Shown: piece after piece, positions 1 to 10,400 of the stretch
How the letters are laid out: each line of letters opens with the position of its first letter
Position numbering within the stretch: position 1 is the stretch's first letter
Assembly (NCBI GenBank): GCA_947069175.1
Contig: CAMTDV010000002.1
Span: forward strand, 8,225,054-8,289,053
DNA from: Scalesia atractyloides
Taxonomy: Eukaryota; Streptophyta; Magnoliopsida; Asterales; Asteraceae
DNA: 64,000 nt
Direction: 5' to 3'
The notes under the pieces: model-generated
What the model saw: the letters and a program-made list of their open reading frames with translations, nothing else
Databases searched by the model: none
What the model was told of the DNA's origin: nothing
Made by a program: the position numbers and the translations under genes

Positions 1-604
1 CTTCTGCGCCCAGCGAGCCCCCATGGTCAGTTTCAAAGTTTGTCATTTTTAGCCCCTTAAATTATTAAACATCCTAAGACACCTTTATAGCATATTTAGC
101 CCTCCGTAACCAATATTTGGCGTACCCGAGAGTATGACCGGACATTTTCGAGCTCTCGGTTCGTTAAAAGGTCACTCAGAGGTATAAATTAACATGTTGA
201 CACTTTTAACCCCTCCATTATCCAACTTTCACATATTTACGGATTTAATCCCTCTCGTCCAACAAACGGGACATTAGTTAGGACTTGTAAAGGATCACTC
301 AGAGGCCCACTATAAGCATGTTGACTCCGATGTCACTCAGAGGCTGGGCATGTTGACATATCAGTCACTTAGAGGCCAATTTTAAGCATGTTGACATATC
401 AGTCACTCAGAGGCTGTTGTTTAAGCATGTTGACATATCAGTCACTCAGAGGCTTACGTTTATGCATGTTGACATCAGACAGTCACTCAGAGGCTCAGTT
501 TGAGCATGTTGACACCTTTAGTCCTTATTAGTCTTTAATGGACTAAATTAAAAATACAACATGTGTCATTATACTACTGGTCACGATTTTTACGAGGTGT
601 TACA
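1..604 (-). mobile_element. Ty3/gypsy LTR fragment, runs off the window
   Basis: Read on the minus strand, this begins with TGTAACACCTCG at 604 and follows the same order of sequence as the LTR at 22402. It shows the same short motif array and the same long stretch about gene-free T-rich and GC-rich blocks. It is a more diverged copy of the same LTR family. The LTR continues past position 1, so solo or full-length status cannot be told. The sequence right of 604 is not polypurine, so this side is probably the outer end. Confidence 0.8.
285..520 (-). repeat. LTR internal short tandem array (CATGTTGAC / GTCACTCAGAGG motif)
   Basis: About six irregular units of 35-50 bp each combine a CATGTTGAC box with a GTCACTCAGAGG box. 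The reverse-complement array occurs near the start of the LTRs at 22402 and 41817. This is a subrepeat of the LTR U3 region, not a CRISPR array: spacing and spacers are irregular and the host is a plant. Confidence 0.75.
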
Positions 605-639
605 AAATCCAATCAAAAGTGGGCTATTTGAAACTAAAA

Positions 640-1255
640 GTTATGTAACACATGAACTTAAGATTAGTAAGAACATTGGTTTTCGACCACGCATCAGTCA
701 TCGTGGTGATCATGATTGTCTGACGTTAATACTCGAGGTCGTGGCGTTATATGATCTTTGGATATGGCATGCATACTTTGGAAGGCCGATGTAAACAATG
801 ATATTAAATTTATTAAGTAGTCGCCTGTATTTGACAACGTTATTAAGGGAGTTGCACTAGAAACTTCATTCTATGCTAATGGTACTCATTATGAGCACGG
901 GTATTATCTTACCGATTTGATTTATCCTTAATGGACAACTTTAGTGAAGGCATTTTCATATTCCAACAACGAAAACAAATATTTCACAAAAAAAACAAGA
1001 ATCGACTAAGAAAGATATCGAACAGGCCTTTGGAGTGTTGAAAAGAAAATGGGGTATCATTACACAGTCGGCATGACTATGGTGAAAAGATTTATTAAAA
1101 GTTATCATGTACACTTGCCTCATACTCCATAATATGATATTGGAGGATCAAGCGAAAACGATTTGTCAATATTACGAAGAAGGCATTGATTGGCCTAAAT
1201 GTATATTAGCCTCGGATGAGAAACTTGTTAATAGGGTGAAAGTATAGTTGAGTGT
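640..1255 (+). pseudogene. PIF/Harbinger transposase pseudogene, 5' part
   Basis: Broken frames encode a stretch resembling the DDE nuclease of plant Harbinger (HARBI1-like) transposases. Recognisable pieces are LEVVALYDLWIWHAYFG at about 735-783, a GTHYEHGYYLTD segment at about 880-920, QAFGVLKRKWGI at about 1025-1060 and a CLILHNMILEDQ-like segment at about 1115-1150. Several frameshifts and in-frame stops (for example near 790, 930 and 1065) make it non-functional. The N-terminal part is missing, probably displaced by the LTR at 1-604. The C-terminal end continues after the solo LTR, at 3722. Family knowledge: these enzymes work with a separate Myb-like partner; none is seen here. Confidence 0.75.
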
Positions 1256-3721
1256 TGTAACACCACAAAAAATTTTATTGAATCTTATGGCAACACGTGT
1301 CCAATCAACTCTTCAATATGCCTAATAATTTGGACGAGAGGGACTAATTGTGTAAACTGGTGGAACATTGGATGTGGAGGGACTAAATGTGTCAACATGC
1401 CAAAGTTTGGCCTCTGAGTGACACTATCGGACCGGAAACCTTAATAGCTTATGGACCGTAAAGTTAATAAAATATTATAACTGGTAGGGGGTTACGAACC
1501 GTAAGACATTGGGTCTTACGGACCGAAAGTAATTCAAAACCATGGGCGCGAAACAAGGCTTACGAACCATAAGCCTAAGGCCCTTACGGTCCGTAAGACT
1601 CAGTACTGGCATATTTTGTTTGCTGCTCAAGGCATTCTGCCATGCTGCCACCTTGCTCACGAATTTAAACCATTTCCTTGGTCTTGACACATCCTAGGAT
1701 AATTATTAACATCAGGAGAAGCTTGCTAACACTTGGCATGATCTAAATGATCATGTTCAAGTATAAATAACAACCATAACTCACCTCATTCTTTGCTCAT
1801 TTTCATCTTTCTCTCTAAATCACTCATTCTGGAGTTTGCTTCTTCCTAGAGGCCTCCTACTGAGTTCAAGTTTCTCCTAGAACACTTGTAAGTGTTCTTT
1901 TATGGTTCATTTCTTTTGTAGGCTAAGTTATTAGCCGAAAGTCAAGAAAATTGACCTTTGTTTTGACGTTCGGTTATGACCATTATGGTCAAGCCAATGT
2001 TCAAATTGAACATGGCTACGTGATTGTAATAAAGTAGGTGATAATCCCCTATGAGGGCACCTCCTGAAGATCACGTTAAGTTGGTCAAATGACGGGTCAA
2101 AGTTCTATTTAATTAAAAGTCAAAACACCAGTTTTCGAAAAACATATATAATGAAATTATAAACGTTTAAACACATGTTTTTGACACTATATCATTTGGT
2201 AATATTGAACATATCTAAACATATTCAACCAGTCATTTCCAGTTTATAGTCCGGTTAACAACCGAAAGTCTAGCAGTTTGACTCCTGCTTTAACTTCTGA
2301 TTCTAGCATGATTTAGCTAAGTTAGCTACTGATTTGAAGTTATATTATGATCATATATATGTATAGGATAACTCTCTGAGGTTATACTATGTGATCATAA
2401 TCAATTGTTGGGTTTTATGCAAGTTCATACATTATGCTATAAAAATGCCGATTTTGCCCTTTTGTGCATAAAATGGGCTATAAACCATAATGTACATACA
2501 AAATGTAATACCTACTGATGCGGTAACTTAATAATCATGTTTTGGCGTAATGAACTTGTTATGGACTCATCCGATCACCCGATACCGCCTATGCGCCTAC
2601 GGTTGACTTATGTAACTTAGTCTATTTAAGTTAACCGAATTGGGTTAAACTCCTTCAATTTCATTCATAATCAGAGTGTATTATTGTTTACCCATATTAT
2701 ACAAATCTTAGTACTTGGGAGGGTTTAAACTACATTCTATTCGGTCACCGCTTAATCTAGTGTACCGTATCGTTGTCTTTATATTATAGTTAACTGTTCC
2801 AAGTCTATGACTTGAATAAGACCCGTTAACATTCTAATTGGTTATTATACCATCAGACTAGGGCGTCCAGTAAATTGCAACCTTACTTGTCATTTTTTTG
2901 AACGACGGTGCTTATATATGTTGTCTTGGATTGTAAGACTTAAGCCATGTAAATACTCTCAACCTATTTTCCCTATACGGGCTTGGGATACGGTATATTA
3001 TTACCGCATGGTCAGGTATGGGATCAATGACCTATGTCAGGAATCCAAATAACCCATTTTAATTCATATTACTTGATAACTTAAACATTGGGGTTAATAC
3101 AACCGTGTCCTGGATATCATCCGCTCATTTAATTGCAAATGACCACGACTTAAGCAAGGGGTGTAGGCATACAACTAACAAATTCTAATGCTATAATAAA
3201 ATATTTTTATAACCCAACACGAATTTACTCAATAAGGGTATTATAGTGGAGTGTCCGATTAATCATGATCCAGGTATAGTTTCCGAGTCCTATTTGTATT
3301 TACAAGCATGTAAACTGATAACATGAGAAATAGTTTATCCCAAGTTATTTATCAAAATATATGTACCATTGTGTACCTAAAATCATTTTCAAATATTTTC
3401 AAAATGTGTCGGTTATTTGTATTTATCAGTGTAAACTGACGTATCTTCAAAAGACTAAGCTTAGGTTGCAAAGTACGTAAATAGGCTGAAAGCTGCCCGT
3501 AAATGCTTAAGTGGAATTTGCAACTCCATGCATGAAGCCTAGTAGTCTGTTACATAATCATCTTGGTTATGTATCTGATCCGCCTGTGGATCTTTTACAA
3601 ACTTCCGGTCTATAGTAAATATGAACATTCGGATATTTGTAGTTTGTAATAGTATTTTATACTCACAGACTTTCGCTGTGTTAATTGTGAATATCTATAT
3701 CAATCTGGGTGTGACAAGTGT
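1251..3721 (+). mobile_element. Solo LTR (Ty3/gypsy), 1256-3716, with 5-bp target duplication
   Basis: The LTR starts TGTAACACC at 1256 and ends GGGTGTGACA at 3716 (2461 bp). It is flanked by AGTGT at 1251-1255 and AGTGT at 3717-3721, a perfect target duplication. No internal retrotransposon sequence is present, so it is a solo LTR left by LTR-LTR recombination. A TATA-like box (TATAAATAAC) lies near 1764. A block of inverted CCGTAAG/CTTACGG motifs lies upstream at 1440-1600. It belongs to the same broad family as the LTR at 22402 but is clearly diverged. It splits the Harbinger pseudogene. Confidence 0.9.
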
Positions 3722-3826
3722 AATAAATTAAAACCTTCGTACGGACTTAATAGACCATCTTTGGTTAGATCGTGTCGAGAATGTCGATGATGAAGAAGAA
3801 TGCAATGGCGACGATAGAGGTTTAGA
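3722..3826 (+). pseudogene. PIF/Harbinger transposase pseudogene, 3' end
   Basis: Immediately after the right target duplication an open frame reads DLIDHLWLDRVENVDDEEE and reaches a stop at about 3824-3826. The DLI-[DE]-HLW motif is typical of the C-terminus of plant Harbinger transposases. This matches the broken transposase that ends at 1255. The two pieces were one gene before the solo LTR inserted. Confidence 0.6.
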
Positions 3827-4413
3827 TTAGTTTTTATATTTTCATTTAGTTATTTTAATTTTATTTGTCGTTTTTTATCTGTTTGAATTCTGATTTTTTT
3901 ATTATAGTTGTTTTAATTTTAATATATTTTCATTTCAGTTATTTTAATTTTAGTTGCATTCTTTTAGTTTTTAAAATATTATTGTAGTTTTATTTATTTA
4001 TCTTAGTTATATTATGTAAAAATTAAGATTTAAATAAATAGGTAATACAAATAAAAAAATAGGGTGGAGTAAAGAACTCATGAAACGATAATAAGGGTTA
4101 GTGAAAAAAAGTGAGTGGAAGTGGTGTGATGAAGTGCCAGTTAATTTATGACGTGGCAATGAAAAAATGAGACGGTAACACATAGCCCTATTTATGCGGT
4201 TAGTTGTAGGCATTGAAGTTTATCTTAATAAGTACATTGAGTGTTCTTAAAAATAATTAATTGTAATAATCGTACTCTTTAGCCTAACGTCTACTTATTT
4301 TTGCCGTTAAAAAAGTATGTGTACCTCATGTGAGGGAAAATTTGTCATTTTACCTTATTTTGTAATATACTTAGATAAAAAAGATAGAATTTTCGTTTCC
4401 TTAAAATCCACGA
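3827..4413. other. Gene-free T-rich / AT-rich stretch
   Basis: Positions 3830-3990 are low-complexity TTTTAATTTT-like sequence. The rest is AT-rich with no credible reading frame. It may include the 3' part of the Harbinger element, but I could not identify a terminal inverted repeat. Confidence 0.5.
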
Positions 4414-4775
4414 TTATGGCAACCGTTGCCCCTGGTAGCGCCACCGTCGATCCTCACCGCTCTTCGACTAAACTCTATACCCCTCATCGATCTCTGCCTC
4501 CTCTCACAATCCGAACTCCATTCTTTCTCCAAGTGCTCCAACTCCTCATTTGATTTCGATCATCCATCGCCACATGCCTCGCATTCGTGCCTCACACACC
4601 AGCATCCAATGTTATTAATGACCCCAATCTCAGATTATTGATCTGCTTAAGGAACTGTTTAGTGCGGATTATGATTTCAAGAATCCTTCTACGATTGAAG
4701 TCTGAAAACGAAAGCAAATTTATACCGCCTGAAAGCTCTGAAGTGCATGAATCATTGAATCTAGAAGAGAAGTAA
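4414..4775 (+). pseudogene. Possible decayed protein-gene fragment
   Basis: Two overlapping short frames here are richer in GC than the surroundings. One contains IDLCLLSQSELHSFSKCS at about 4480-4540. This resembles an N-terminal segment (IDL..LSQSEL) that I remember from plant methyl-CpG-binding-domain-type nuclear proteins. No long frame, start context or splice structure supports a working gene. If real, it is a relic or a fragment captured by a transposon. The family assignment is from memory and is weak. Confidence 0.25.
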
Positions 4776-4822
4776 AACGGAGGAAGGATTTCAAGTGGGA
4801 TTGACCAATTGGAAGTTTTAGA

Positions 4823-4853
4823 GTATGTATGTATGTATGTATGTATGTATGTA
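4823..4853. repeat. (GTAT)n microsatellite
   Basis: About seven perfect GTAT units run directly into the left copy of the 510-bp tandem duplication. Confidence 0.9.
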
Positions 4854-5871
4854 TGACACGCGTAAGAGTGTATATAGAAAGTGGTATATTTTTAGTCTAT
4901 TTTTTTACACTGGTTCAAGTTTTAAATTTAGAAAACATGTTAAGATATTGTCACTCTATACTTCATGGTGAGATATCGAGGTTGTCCAAGGATACAACAA
5001 CTTTTAGTACCGAGATGTTATCGACGTTTAGTCAAGCCAAAAGAAAAGTTGTTTTGTAGTTTTTGTAAAAGAAAACATAAAAATAAATAAAAAGTTTTTA
5101 TAAAAGAAAACACTAAGATATACAAAAGATAGTTTTGAATTCACTTTTTAGAAAAGGGGTGTTTGGGTTTATGTTACCTCTTGATGCTTCGTGAACTAAA
5201 CTTTACCATGTATTAGAAGAGCTCACTTTAAACGACCACCATACATCTTTGAAAGGTTATTCCGAGTACTCTGCGAGATAATCCACCAAAGTTAGTTTTT
5301 TAAGACCTAGTGAGTAGTTGTGTACTGTTAATGCATAAAGTCATGGAGTCCATGGTTAGTGTATGACACGCGTAAGAGTGTATATAGAAAGTGGTATATT
5401 TTTAGTCTATTTTTTTACACTGGTTCAAGTTTTAAATTTAGAAAACATGTTAAGATATTGTCACTCTATACTTCATGGTGAGATATCGAGGTTGTCCAAG
5501 GATACAACAACTTTTAGTACCGAGATGTTATCGACGTTTAGTCAAGCCAAAAGAAAAGTTGTTTTGTAGTTTTTGTAAAAGAAAACATAAAAATAAATAA
5601 AAAGTTTTTATAAAAGAAAACACTAAGATATACAAAAGATAGTTTTGAATTCACTTTTTAGAAAGGGGGTGTTTGGGTTTATGTTACCTCTTGATGCTTC
5701 GTGAACTAAACTTTACCATGTATTAGAAGAGCTCACTTTAAACGACCACCAAACATCTTTGAAAGGTTATTCCGAGTACTCTGCGAGATAATCCACCAAA
5801 GTTAGTTTTTTAAGACCTAGTGAGTAGTTGTGTACTGTTAATGCATAAAGTCATGGAGTCCATGGTTAGTG
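4853..5871. repeat. Tandem duplication of a ~510-bp unit (two copies)
   Basis: Copy 1 is 4853-5362 and copy 2 is 5363-5871. By eye they differ at only two places (near 5155/5665 and 5243/5753), so the duplication is recent. Each copy contains the same 68-codon frame starting MTRVRVYIESG, but nothing about it looks like a known protein. The unit is probably non-coding. Confidence 0.9.
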
Positions 5872-6382
5872 ACCCAATCACATCTCAACCATATTGGATG
5901 GAATCAACAGGGAAACCCTCCACAAGGTCGGAATCAAATCACACTAATGTCCCAGAATCAACAGAAAAACTATACACTATTGTGATTTAGTATTAAGTAA
6001 AGATAGTCATAAGGGGTTTATACCACTAATAACTATGCACCATTTGATTTGATCCTATCTCCACAATAGTAGTGATAATATAAAAAGAGTTTGAGGTGAT
6101 TATATAAACTAAAATTACAAAAAAGTATGCATATTTGAGCCATCAAAGGGAAGAGAGCATGCATTAATTGAAAGTCTAATGTATACTAATCTTTATCATC
6201 CTTTTTCTCAAAACCAACTCTACATGAATCTCTTTTATAAAATGTCAGTACATCATATCTTTTCTTGTCTAGTGCAAAATTCCAAATCTGCCTCTCAGCC
6301 TATCTGTTATAAAAATAAAAAAAAAACATGTGTCTGCTTCCTAACCACATAACTGAGTTTTTTAAATTAGAGTGAGATTTCT

Positions 6383-6422
<40 letters not shown>

Positions 6423-7476
6423 TGAGGTCCATCCCCACCTCATAGGTGTTAGATATTTTAGTGTAATCGGGATTAACTTGGTGACCAAAGGAAATTATGA
6501 TACACATCGAACAAGTTAGGAGGTGCGGGAGTGCACGCTTGTTCGAGTTGTTATAATTCAAAGTATTCGGGTTGATCACCGAAAAGGGGGTTCCAAGGGG
6601 GCAACGGCCCCTTGGTGGGGGTCCGGGGGCAGCGCCCATGAGAGTAGGGCCCAAGGGGCAGAGCCCTTGGCTAGGGTCGAGTTGGCAATTTAATAAAAAT
6701 TAAAAAGTTGAAACATAACTGCTAAGAAGCAGCTATCTGGAAATCATCCGCAAAAAATTCGTTTTTCTATGTTTTTGGTCATACGCTGGTTCAGACGAAT
6801 TCCTGATCATATACTGTTGTTCTAATTCTCGAAATCAGAGTTGTGTCCGATTGAATTATTCAATAGAACCACCGAAATAATTTGATCTGAAAGTGAAGAC
6901 ACGCATCTCTGATCATCCGGTTTCTAAAATTCCTCAACAATAGGTCCATCTCTTTAGGCTCACTTTCCACACCCACTTACGTGGACGCCTATGTGACGGA
7001 TTATATTTTGATGACTACCCTCCTCCATACGACCATACCCGATAGCCTAAGAGTCAACATATATGATTTTTATACAAATTAAAATTAAAAATGACTTTTA
7101 CAAATGATTGGCGCTTCAACTTTTGGTCATTATGAACACTAGAATTTTCTTGATGATGAGGCGACTTTAGACTTTAGTAAGGCTACTTTTAGGCCAAAGA
7201 ATTGTCATCCAGCTCAACACAACAAGAAAAACAAGAATGGAAACTGTAAATCAGAAGATTCCCCAACTTTCTCAACATTGAATCTAAATAAAAAATCCAC
7301 AAGTTGCATCCTTTTTTCAAACTTTTGTCAGCAATGGACCCCAAAAAGTGCAACCCCATTCATATCTTTCACTCATCAATCTGTACATACACTCTTGTTT
7401 CATATTACTTCCCTGCAATAATAATAAGAATCCAAAGCCCCGATCCCTATAACCCCTTCACTGAGTGTTTACGCAA
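5872..7476. other. Intergenic region upstream of the SKS gene
   Basis: No gene seen. It contains an (AT)n microsatellite at 6386-6418. A GC-rich block at about 6580-6680 has repeated CAAGGGGC..GCCCCTTGG motifs and resembles plant LTR U3 sequence; 6423-6950 may be an old LTR fragment, but no boundaries were established. The last few hundred bases should hold the SKS promoter and 5' UTR; I could not place a convincing TATA box. Confidence 0.5.
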
Positions 7477-10400
7477 ATGCCATCAAGATCGTGGTGGATT
7501 TTCTTGAATTTTTTTGTGGGTTTTGTTAATTTTGCTTTTGCAGAAGACCCTTTTGTGTATTATGATTGGACTGTCTCTTACATCACTGCCTCACCTCTTG
7601 GTGTTGAACAACAGGTTTTGTTTCTGTTTTAATTGTTGCAATATGTTAAAACTTTTGATATTTTTCTTGATTAGATCTTGTGGGTTTTGTGTATAGGCAT
7701 GTTGTTGTGATTAGGGTTTTGAGGTTTGCAAAAATGATTGTGTTTTATGGATTATGAAGATTGTGTTATGTAAAGTGCTGATTTGTTTGGTGATTTATGC
7801 AATTTAATGATGGACTTAAATAGAGGGTTTGAGCTAAACTTGAACTATGATTCAAGAAAGTAAGGGTTTTTTTTTAACTTGGGAAAATTTATTTGTTAAA
7901 GATTATTAATATATTAAATTGGGCTTGTACAGTTGCTTTAGAATTACCTAGAATTAAATGAGTATGAAATGCTTCAGAAGAATTTGGGTGCATTGGTGCA
8001 ACTTTTTGAAGGATAGCAATCTTAAGCTATGCAGTTAATGTGGTAATATATCGGATATTGGTCAAGGACCGATATTTGAGATGACCAATATTTGAGATAT
8101 TGGTTATCTCGGTGAGATATTGGTTATATCGGTTGTATTGATCAAATATCGGTGATATATCGATTATATCGGTCAATATCGCCGATAATAACCGTACCGA
8201 TATTTTACTAGGGGACCGATATATCACCGATATTAACGCATAGGTCTTTAGGGCTAAGAACTTTGACTGAATTAGACTTATGCATTCCAAAAAGAAAACG
8301 TGAAGTTTAGCTTCGGATGATCAAACTCGTCAATCTTAATCTATGATTTTGGAGGTATTATGAATTAAAAGTGCACTGTGGGTGACCTTAGTTTCAACCA
8401 GTTTGAAATCAAAGGTAACCTGGGTTAACCCATACCTTACTGCATAGTTATTAATGGCGCTCATAGCGTAGCGTAGCACTCATATGTTGCTATTTGATTT
8501 TGGCCCCTCCACAGCGGGATTTTAGGTTTTTTTTTTGTTTTTTTTGTTTTTTTCTGCTTTAATATAAATAGCGAGATTTTATAGATATAAAATAGCAGGA
8601 TTTTAAGTCTTTTGTTAAGCATACATATAAAACAATATAAAATACATATAAAATATTTCTAAAATTTTCTCCTAGTGTGTCGCTAAGCATAAAATAGCGC
8701 CCGCTATTTCATCGCTATCACTATGTAATGTATAGGTAGCTTGTTGCTATCGTCCGCTATTCACCATTAATTTCCAAGTACCTTAATAAATGGGTCGAAC
8801 GGGTCGAAATTGCCGCCTCTAGTGTTGTCAAATGATCATTCTGAGTTAAAGAATTTTAATTCAACAATCACATTATTATAGTTAGTCAGTTAGGTAATTT
8901 TACATCTATCTCAGACTCCTGGTGATCAGTTTTCTTACTGCTGTTCCTTCTGTCCTCTAATTTTCAACCTTCTGACCCTAGATAGTTGAAAGAAATAAAT
9001 ATCATAATGACTTTTTTGTCAAGCTCAAATCAATACGGATTGTTGCGATATCACTTCGAATGCACATTCAAAAATTCAAAATATGAACCCCTCGATTTGA
9101 AGATTTGTAACTCATACAGTCATACGCGTGAATCCTCTATAGGTGATTGCAATAAATGGGCACTTTCCGGGCCCGATTCTGGAAGCAACAACAAACTGGA
9201 ATGTTGTTGTCAATGTAATAAACGATCTTGATGAGCCTGTGCTTCTCACATGGTACATTTTCTAGACCTCAAAATTTATATTTTCATCATAACAAGTTCT
9301 TAGGGGACTTTCCTGATTTCGTTACAGGAACGGGATCCAACACAGAAAGAATTCATGGCAAGATGGTGTATTGGGACAAATTGTCCGATTCCAGCTGGAT
9401 GGAATTGGACATATGCGTTTCAAGTTAAAGATCAAATTGGCAGTTTCTTTTATTTCCCTTCGACAAACTTCCAACGCGCTGCAGGTGGGTATGGAGGAAT
9501 CATAATCAATAATCGAGATGTGATTCCGGTACCGTTTGGGACTCCCCATGGAGATATAACACTCAATATTGGGGACTGGTTTGTGAAGAGTCATAAGGTT
9601 AGCATAAGTCATAACTTTATTCATTTGTTTGTAACTTGTTGGAGTTTAAACATAAATCCATTTAAGCGGGCCGAAATTGCATGCGTGTAGTTCATAACGA
9701 AGGAATATTTGAATTTGTGAACAGGACCTTAGAAAGAACGTTGAAAATGGAGATGATTTTGGATCCCCTGATGGAATATTGTTTAACGGGTTTGGCCCGT
9801 ATCGATATGATAGTACCATTGTTCCCGATGGTATTACATACCAGGTGATAAATGTTGAACCAGGTACGTTCTTGACGTTCTTTAAGCGTAAACTTAAAAA
9901 CTTTTGGGTGTTTGGATGAGCGTTAAATTGATTAATGTGACTCGAAGTTACAATACTCAGCTTTACGTGTTTAGGACTTTAGGTAATAGTGATTGTGAAT
10001 TGTGATTCTGGTTTCCTATCAAATTTAGGGGAGGAAAAACGGACGGGCTCTTTGGTCTGAGTACTTGAGTGAAATGCAGGCCAAAATGGGCCAGGTTTGG
10101 TTGACCTGAAAAGTTCATATTTTTATAAATAGTTAGTTACTTACAGCCGAATAAATTACAAAAACTGTATTTTCGTCTTTTTAGACATTTTTGTGATGAT
10201 TAAAGGGTTTGGGTGGGGAGATAGTCAATAGAGGTGGATCTTTATTTCTTATAGTGTTTTTAATTTTAATAAAATATGTCTAAAAAGACGGAAACGCCCC
10301 TCATTTAACGGAGAGAAATGGATGTAGTTAACGAGTTGGATGAAAACGGCAAGATTTTAAACCTTTTGGATCCAGATGCGGAAAAACAAATCTTTGGACG

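Noticed and set aside
561..794. Open frame of 77 codons
   Set aside because: It begins in LTR sequence and runs into the Harbinger relic; a chance fusion of two transposon fragments.
4853..5569. Duplicated 68-codon frame as a gene pair
   Set aside because: Being open in both copies only reflects their near identity; no family motif or promoter seen.
6425..6950. Nine-base direct repeat AGGTCCATC flanking a GC-rich block, like a MULE target duplication
   Set aside because: No terminal inverted repeats inside it, and a 9-mer repeated within 500 bp can occur by chance.
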